Shown one piece after another: positions 36,550-40,641 of a stretch of 40,641 bases of DNA. The position numbers and the translations under genes are program-made. The stretch spans positions 1 to 40,641 of the forward strand of contig WQWA01000017.1 of the NCBI GenBank assembly GCA_009785505.1, read 5' to 3'. Position 1 is the first letter of the stretch. Each line of letters begins with the position of its first letter. The stretch comes from Bacteroidales bacterium (GTDB taxonomy: Bacteria; Bacteroidota; Bacteroidia; Bacteroidales; P3). The notes below the pieces were generated by a model. That model was not told where the DNA came from, made no database searches, and worked only from the letters and a program-made list of their open reading frames with translations.

Positions 36550-37733
36550 TGATTTCAACCAAAAATATCCGCATCGAAGATTTCGACTACAATCTTCCTG
36601 AAGAAAGAATCGCTCTCTACCCTTTACCAGAGCGAGATGCATCAAAATTACTTGTGTATAAAAACGGACAAATTTCGGAAACGGTTTTCAAGAACATTGC
36701 AAATCAAATTCCCGAAAACGCTCTGTTGGTTTTCAACGACACAAAAGTAATTCATGCACGAATTGTAACGCACACGCCTACTGGGTCACGCATCGAAATT
36801 TTTTGTTTAGAGCCTATCCAGCCCGTTGATGCACAACTTATGTTTCAACAAAAAAATCGTTGTATTTGGAAGTGTTTTGTCGGCGGAAACCGAAAATGGA
36901 AAAACGGCATTTTGCAAATCGAGATTGATTCAAAAATCAAAAATCAAAAATCAAAAATCGTTGTTACTCGCGGGAAACAAGTTGACGATGCTTGGGAAAT
37001 AATCTTCGAATGGACAGGCGATATGACCTTCGCCGAAATCCTTGATGCTATTGGTAAAATCCCTCTCCCGCCCTACATAGACCGCGAAGCCGAGGAAAGC
37101 GACGAAGATCGCTATCAAACTATTTTTGCTAAAGAAAAAGGTTCTGTCGCCGCACCAACGGCAAGTTTGCATTTTACGGAAGATGTGATGAAATCGCTCG
37201 AAAAGAGAAACATCAAAACCGCAACCCTCACGCTGCACGTTGGTGCCGGGACATTTAAACCCGTTACAAGCGAGGTCATTGGCGACCATCTCATGCACGA
37301 CGAAAAAGTAATTGTTTCACAAGAATGTTTGCAAAAAATTCTCAAAGCAAAATCCGAAAACCGTCCGATTATTGCTGTCGGAACAACATCCTTGCGAAGC
37401 CTTGAATCTTTGTATTGGCTTGAGGAAAGTGCAAATCATGTGGAACAGTGGACTCCATACGAGGTGCAGGGTGTCCACGAAAACCATCTCACACCTCGTA
37501 CCTCACACCTCGCATCCAAAAATCTTTCTTTTTCCACCTCCTTGATGATTAACCCAGGCTATGAATTCAAAGTGGCAAACGGCATTATCACAAACTTCCA
37601 TCAACCCAAAAGCACACTGCTTCTGTTGATCTCCGCAATTGTTGGAGATGATTGGCGAAAAATTTATGATTATGCTCTTTCGCATGATTTTCGGTTTTTA
37701 TCCTACGGTGACAGTAGTTTGTTATTCATGTAA
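36549..37733 (+). CDS. queA: tRNA preQ1 ribosyltransferase-isomerase
   Basis: The enzyme transfers ribose from S-adenosylmethionine to preQ1 in tRNA during queuosine synthesis. The 394 residues include DYNLPEERIALYPLPERDASKLL, LVFNDTKVIHARI, GSVAAPTASLHFTEDVM, TLHVGAGTFKPV and GIITNFHQPKSTLLLLI, all core QueA motifs. It is longer than E. coli QueA (356). Two regions look repeat-derived: 36930-36957 (four TCAAAAA units) encode SKIKNQKSKI, and 37488-37515 (two 14-base units) encode part of HLTPRTSHLAS. Both lie outside the motifs and keep the frame. It is translationally coupled to the AsmA-like gene and to mnmG. Confidence 0.96.
   Translation: MISTKNIRIEDFDYNLPEERIALYPLPERDASKLLVYKNGQISETVFKNIANQIPENALLVFNDTKVIHARIVTHTPTGSRIEIFCLEPIQPVDAQLMFQQKNRCIWKCFVGGNRKWKNGILQIEIDSKIKNQKSKIVVTRGKQVDDAWEIIFEWTGDMTFAEILDAIGKIPLPPYIDREAEESDEDRYQTIFAKEKGSVAAPTASLHFTEDVMKSLEKRNIKTATLTLHVGAGTFKPVTSEVIGDHLMHDEKVIVSQECLQKILKAKSENRPIIAVGTTSLRSLESLYWLEESANHVEQWTPYEVQGVHENHLTPRTSHLASKNLSFSTSLMINPGYEFKVANGIITNFHQPKSTLLLLISAIVGDDWRKIYDYALSHDFRFLSYGDSSLLFM
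36930..36957 (+). repeat. Heptanucleotide repeat (TCAAAAA)4 in queA
   Basis: Four perfect tandem copies lie in the coding region. Gain or loss of one unit would shift the frame. Two similar units occur at the end of the flippase gene (about 21814-21828, opposite strand). Confidence 0.95.
37488..37515 (+). repeat. Tandem 14-base repeat in queA
   Basis: CTCACACCTCGTAC (37488-37501) is followed by CTCACACCTCGCAT (37502-37515). TACGAGGTG at 37458-37466 is an inverted copy of 37492-37500, so the region can also fold. Confidence 0.85.
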
Positions 37734-37735
37734 AA

Positions 37736-39601
37736 GTGCACGAAAAATACGATATTATCGTTGTTGGCGGCGGACATGCCGGGTGTGAGGCATCTCATGC
37801 TGCTTCTGCGTTGGGAGCAAAAACGCTCTTAATTAGTATGAATATCGATAGATTGGCACAAATGTCGTGCAATCCGGCGATGGGAGGCGTGGCAAAAGGG
37901 CAAATCGTTCGGGAAATTGATGCCATGGGTGGACTTTCTGGAATTGTAACCGATCACACGATGATTCAATTCAGAATGTTGAACCGTTCGAAAGGTCCTG
38001 CGATGTGGAGTCCCCGTGCACAAAGCGATATGGTGCTGTTTTCGCAAAAATGGATAGAATTATTAGAAAATACGCCAAATCTCGATTTACGACAGGATGA
38101 AGTCGTGGATTTAATCGTTGAAAACAATAGAATTCAAGGCGTTGTAACATCGCTCGGACAACGTTTTTTTGCAAAAGCCGTGATTTTAACCAACGGCACA
38201 TTTTTGAACGGCATCATCCATGTTGGCGAAAAGCATTTCAGTGGCGGACGAATGGGCGAAAATTCAAGTTTCGGACTCTCGGAGCGCTTACGGACTTTCG
38301 GCTTTGAAGTTTCACAACTGAAAACGGGAACACCTGCTCGTGTGGACGGACGAACGATTGATTTTTCAAAACTTATCGAACAACCCGGCGATGAAAATCC
38401 CGAAAAATTCTCGTTTTTACAAACACCCAAATTGACTCATCAACGTTCGTGCTATTTAGCCTACACCAGCGAAATCGTCCATGATATCTTGAGAACCGGC
38501 TTTGAAAAATCGCCAATGTTTCAAGGGCGAATTCAAGGCGTTGGCCCCAGATATTGCCCGTCTATCGAAGATAAAATCAATCGTTTTGCCGACAAAACTC
38601 AACATCAGTTATTTGTTGAACCTCAAGGCTGGACTACGAACGAATTTTATATCAATGGATTTTCATCCTCTCTTCCGGAAGAGGTGCAAATTACCGCTTT
38701 GCAGAAAGTTCAAGGTTTTGAGCAAGCAAAAATTTTTCGCCCGGGTTATGCTATTGAATACGATTATTTTCCACCAACACAGTTAAAACCTACGTTGGAA
38801 ACAAAATTGGTTTCCGGATTGTTTCACGCCGGACAAATCAACGGAACAACCGGTTATGAAGAAGCTGCTGCACAAGGTTTGATGGCAGGCATCAACGCCG
38901 TTTTGCAGATTCGTGATAAAGAGGCATTTATTTTGAAACGCAACGAGGCATACATCGGCGTTTTAATTGATGATTTGGTTACAAAAGGAGTTGACGAACC
39001 GTATCGCATGTTTACGTCTCGTGCCGAATACCGAATTTTACTACGTCAGGATAATGCCGATCAAAGATTAACTCCGCTCAGTTACAGACTCGGTTTGGCA
39101 AGTTCTGAACGCATGAAAAATTTTGGAAAAAAACAAGAATTAACACAAGAATTTCTCGAATATTTGAACCAAACCAAGATTTCTCCCAAAATTATTAACC
39201 CGATTTTGGAATCCTGTGAAACAAGCGGTATTTCACAAAAAACAAGCTTAGCACAATTACTTTCTCGCCCTCAAATCAATCTGCAAAGCTTGCAACCCTT
39301 TTTAATTTTTGATTTCAGCCAAGCAAGCGAGGAGTTAATTGCTGAAACGCAAGAACAGGCCGAGATTTCAATCAAATACAGCAGTTACATTCAAAAAGAA
39401 AAAGAAATTGCTGAAAAGTTATCTAAACACGAAAGTACCATTCTAAAAGACGATTTTGATTATCACAAACTACAGTCCCTATCCTCCGAAGCACGAGAAA
39501 AATTATCAAAAATTCGTCCAAGAACCATAGGTCAAGCATCTCGCATTTCAGGGGTTAGTCCTTCGGATATTTCTGTGTTAATCATTTATTTATCCAAGTA
39601 A
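37736..39601 (+). CDS. mnmG: tRNA uridine-5-carboxymethylaminomethyl modification enzyme MnmG (GidA)
   Basis: The FAD enzyme works with MnmE to modify the wobble uridine of several tRNAs. The GTG start at 37736 lies 2 bases after the queA stop and gives the family N-terminus with GGGHAGCEAS (residues 9-18). The 621 residues include MSCNPAMGGVAKGQ, RMLNRSKGPAMWSPRAQSD, GTFLNGIIHVGEKHFSGGRMG, GYEEAAAQGLMAGINA and FTSRAEYRILLRQDNAD, and the C-terminal helical domain is complete. The neighbouring queA gene is also a wobble-base modification gene. The last base of the stop codon is the first base of a perfect 40-bp palindrome. Confidence 0.98.
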   Translation: MHEKYDIIVVGGGHAGCEASHAASALGAKTLLISMNIDRLAQMSCNPAMGGVAKGQIVREIDAMGGLSGIVTDHTMIQFRMLNRSKGPAMWSPRAQSDMVLFSQKWIELLENTPNLDLRQDEVVDLIVENNRIQGVVTSLGQRFFAKAVILTNGTFLNGIIHVGEKHFSGGRMGENSSFGLSERLRTFGFEVSQLKTGTPARVDGRTIDFSKLIEQPGDENPEKFSFLQTPKLTHQRSCYLAYTSEIVHDILRTGFEKSPMFQGRIQGVGPRYCPSIEDKINRFADKTQHQLFVEPQGWTTNEFYINGFSSSLPEEVQITALQKVQGFEQAKIFRPGYAIEYDYFPPTQLKPTLETKLVSGLFHAGQINGTTGYEEAAAQGLMAGINAVLQIRDKEAFILKRNEAYIGVLIDDLVTKGVDEPYRMFTSRAEYRILLRQDNADQRLTPLSYRLGLASSERMKNFGKKQELTQEFLEYLNQTKISPKIINPILESCETSGISQKTSLAQLLSRPQINLQSLQPFLIFDFSQASEELIAETQEQAEISIKYSSYIQKEKEIAEKLSKHESTILKDDFDYHKLQSLSSEAREKLSKIRPRTIGQASRISGVSPSDISVLIIYLSK

Positions 39602-39658
39602 CAACTAGTTTTTTAGTTGATCAACTAAAAAACTAGTTGTATAACTAAAAATTTAGTC
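39601..39658 (+). promoter_or_regulatory. Operator-like array: three AACTA-N6-TAGTT sites at 20-bp spacing
   Basis: Sites are at 39603-39618, 39623-39638 and 39643-39658 (the last ends TAGTC). Each is a dyad, and they repeat exactly every 20 bases. The first two make up a perfect 40-bp palindrome (39601-39640). The array lies 60 bases upstream of the gcvT -7 box. The geometry suggests cooperative binding of a dimeric repressor; the regulator is not identified. Confidence 0.6.
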
Positions 39659-39717
39659 GTAAGACAAAAAGCACAAAATAGTTCTATATTTTCTTCTGTC
39701 AATTCTTTATTTTTTCG

Positions 39718-39725
39718 TACCTTTG
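39718..39725 (+). promoter_or_regulatory. -7 box TACCTTTG of gcvT
   Basis: TACCTTTG lies 14 bases before the gcvT ATG at 39740. Confidence 0.65.
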
Positions 39726-39739
39726 CAAAAAAATATCAA

Positions 39740-40641
39740 ATGAAAAAAACACCCTTCACACAAAATCACATTGATTTGGGAGCAAAAATGGTTGAATTTG
39801 CCGGTTACAATATGCCCATGCAGTACACAGGATTAGTTGATGAACACTTGGCAGTACGCAATGCTATAGGCGTGTTTGATGTGTCACACATGGGCGAGTT
39901 TTGGGCTAAGGGCCCAAAGGCACTTGAGTTTCTGCAGCGTGTTACGACTAACGATGTGTCTGCACTGGTTGACGGTCAGGTGCAATATACCTGTCTGCCC
40001 AACGGAAAAGGCGGAATTGTTGATGATATGCTCGTGTATCGTTTCAAAGCCGATGAGTACTTTATGGTTCCAAACGCCGCAGATATCGACAAAGATTTTG
40101 CGTGGATGAGTCTCTTTGCTGAGGAGATGGGCATGGAAATCGGTAAAGATTTTTGTAATGTATCCGACGACTACGCTCAGCTCGCCGTTCAAGGGCCGTC
40201 GGCGCTGAAAGCCATGCAAAAATTGACATCGGAAAATGTCATTGATATGAAGTATTACACGTTCAAGGTGCTTGAATTTGCAGGTGTTCCAAATGTTATT
40301 TTTTCAATCACAGGTTATACCGGTTCGGGCGGTTGTGAAATTTATTGTCATCCGAAAGATGCGCAAACGATTTGGAACGCTGTTTTCGAGGCTGGTGCTG
40401 AGTTTGGTATTAAGCCGGCAGGACTTGGCGCACGTGACACCTTGCGTTTGGAAATGGGATTTTGTTTGTATGGCCATGAAATTGACGACACTATTTCGCC
40501 GATCGAAGCCGGCTTGGTTTGGATTACGAAATTTGTTGACAATAAGCCTTTTATCGATCGCGAAAAAATGGAGCAACTCAAAGCCGAAGGCGTAAAACGT
40601 AAGCGTCTCGTTGGCTTCGAAATGCTAGATAAAGGTATTCC
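39740..40641 (+). CDS. gcvT: Aminomethyltransferase, glycine cleavage T protein (3' end outside window)
   Basis: The enzyme moves the aminomethyl group from H protein to tetrahydrofolate in glycine cleavage. The frame is open from the ATG at 39740 to the window end, giving 300 codons of the roughly 360 expected. Family segments include [21 protein letters not shown] (written in DNA at 39797-39859), [31 protein letters not shown]-like [36 protein letters not shown] and [19 protein letters not shown]. No damage is seen. The operator-like array at 39601-39658 may regulate it. Other glycine cleavage genes are not in the window. Confidence 0.96.
   Translation, partial: MKKTPFTQNHIDLGAKMVEFAGYNMPMQYTGLVDEHLAVRNAIGVFDVSHMGEFWAKGPKALEFLQRVTTNDVSALVDGQVQYTCLPNGKGGIVDDMLVYRFKADEYFMVPNAADIDKDFAWMSLFAEEMGMEIGKDFCNVSDDYAQLAVQGPSALKAMQKLTSENVIDMKYYTFKVLEFAGVPNVIFSITGYTGSGGCEIYCHPKDAQTIWNAVFEAGAEFGIKPAGLGARDTLRLEMGFCLYGHEIDDTISPIEAGLVWITKFVDNKPFIDREKMEQLKAEGVKRKRLVGFEMLDKGI

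Noticed and set aside
39601-39640. Rho-independent terminator of mnmG
   Set aside because: The palindrome has no loop and no following T-tract, and it is part of a regular 20-bp array extending to 39658, which points to protein binding rather than termination.

Overview
The window looks like a chromosomal segment of a low-GC member of the Bacteroidota, probably order Bacteroidales. The evidence is the recurring TAnnTTTG -7 box in front of genes (mostly TATCTTTG), the scarcity of Shine-Dalgarno sequences, lipoproteins with a Cys at residue 20-22, a TamL-type lipoprotein Omp85, a UpxY-like NusG paralogue, a Bacteroidota-type tryptophanase and a panD-flippase-lpxH-udk cluster. No rRNA, tRNA, CRISPR array, integrase or transposase gene was recognised.

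Layout. Bases 1-3346 are accessory DNA: the 3' end of a large unrecognised protein, a small zinc-ribbon protein and two small orphan proteins. Each downstream spacer is filled by a related composite palindromic element. The arrangement resembles the tail of a polymorphic-toxin locus with immunity-like cassettes, but no toxin domain was identified. Bases 3347-12372 hold an M28 peptidase, a lipoprotein, dnaE, frr, a family 2 glycosyltransferase, and a lipoprotein plus beta-barrel pair. Bases 12504-18675 are a tight operon valS-lptF/G-ligA. Bases 18756-26429 (minus strand) carry an NlpC/P60 hydrolase, tonB, panD-flippase-lpxH-udk, and acyltransferase-YgiQ-like radical SAM-glycosyltransferase. Bases 26526-31143 (minus strand) are tnaA-amidase-tamL. 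A NusG paralogue, a FemAB-like protein and an AsmA-like giant follow, then queA, mnmG and a truncated gcvT. The housekeeping functions are DNA replication and ligation, aminoacylation, tRNA modification, envelope assembly (LptF/G, LpxH, TamL, AsmA, TonB) and one-carbon metabolism.

The main unusual theme is repeats inside genes. At least four unrelated palindromic repeat families lie in frame within otherwise intact core genes: valS, an omega-amidase-like gene, a glycosyltransferase, a YgiQ-like radical SAM gene and the 3' end of a flippase gene. Further short tandem repeats lie in queA, and repeat arms supply the stop codons of several other genes. This resembles the Rickettsia palindromic elements that sit inside protein genes, but here several families do it side by side. 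A second notable site is a three-copy operator-like array, AACTA-N6-TAGTT with exact 20-bp spacing, between mnmG and gcvT.
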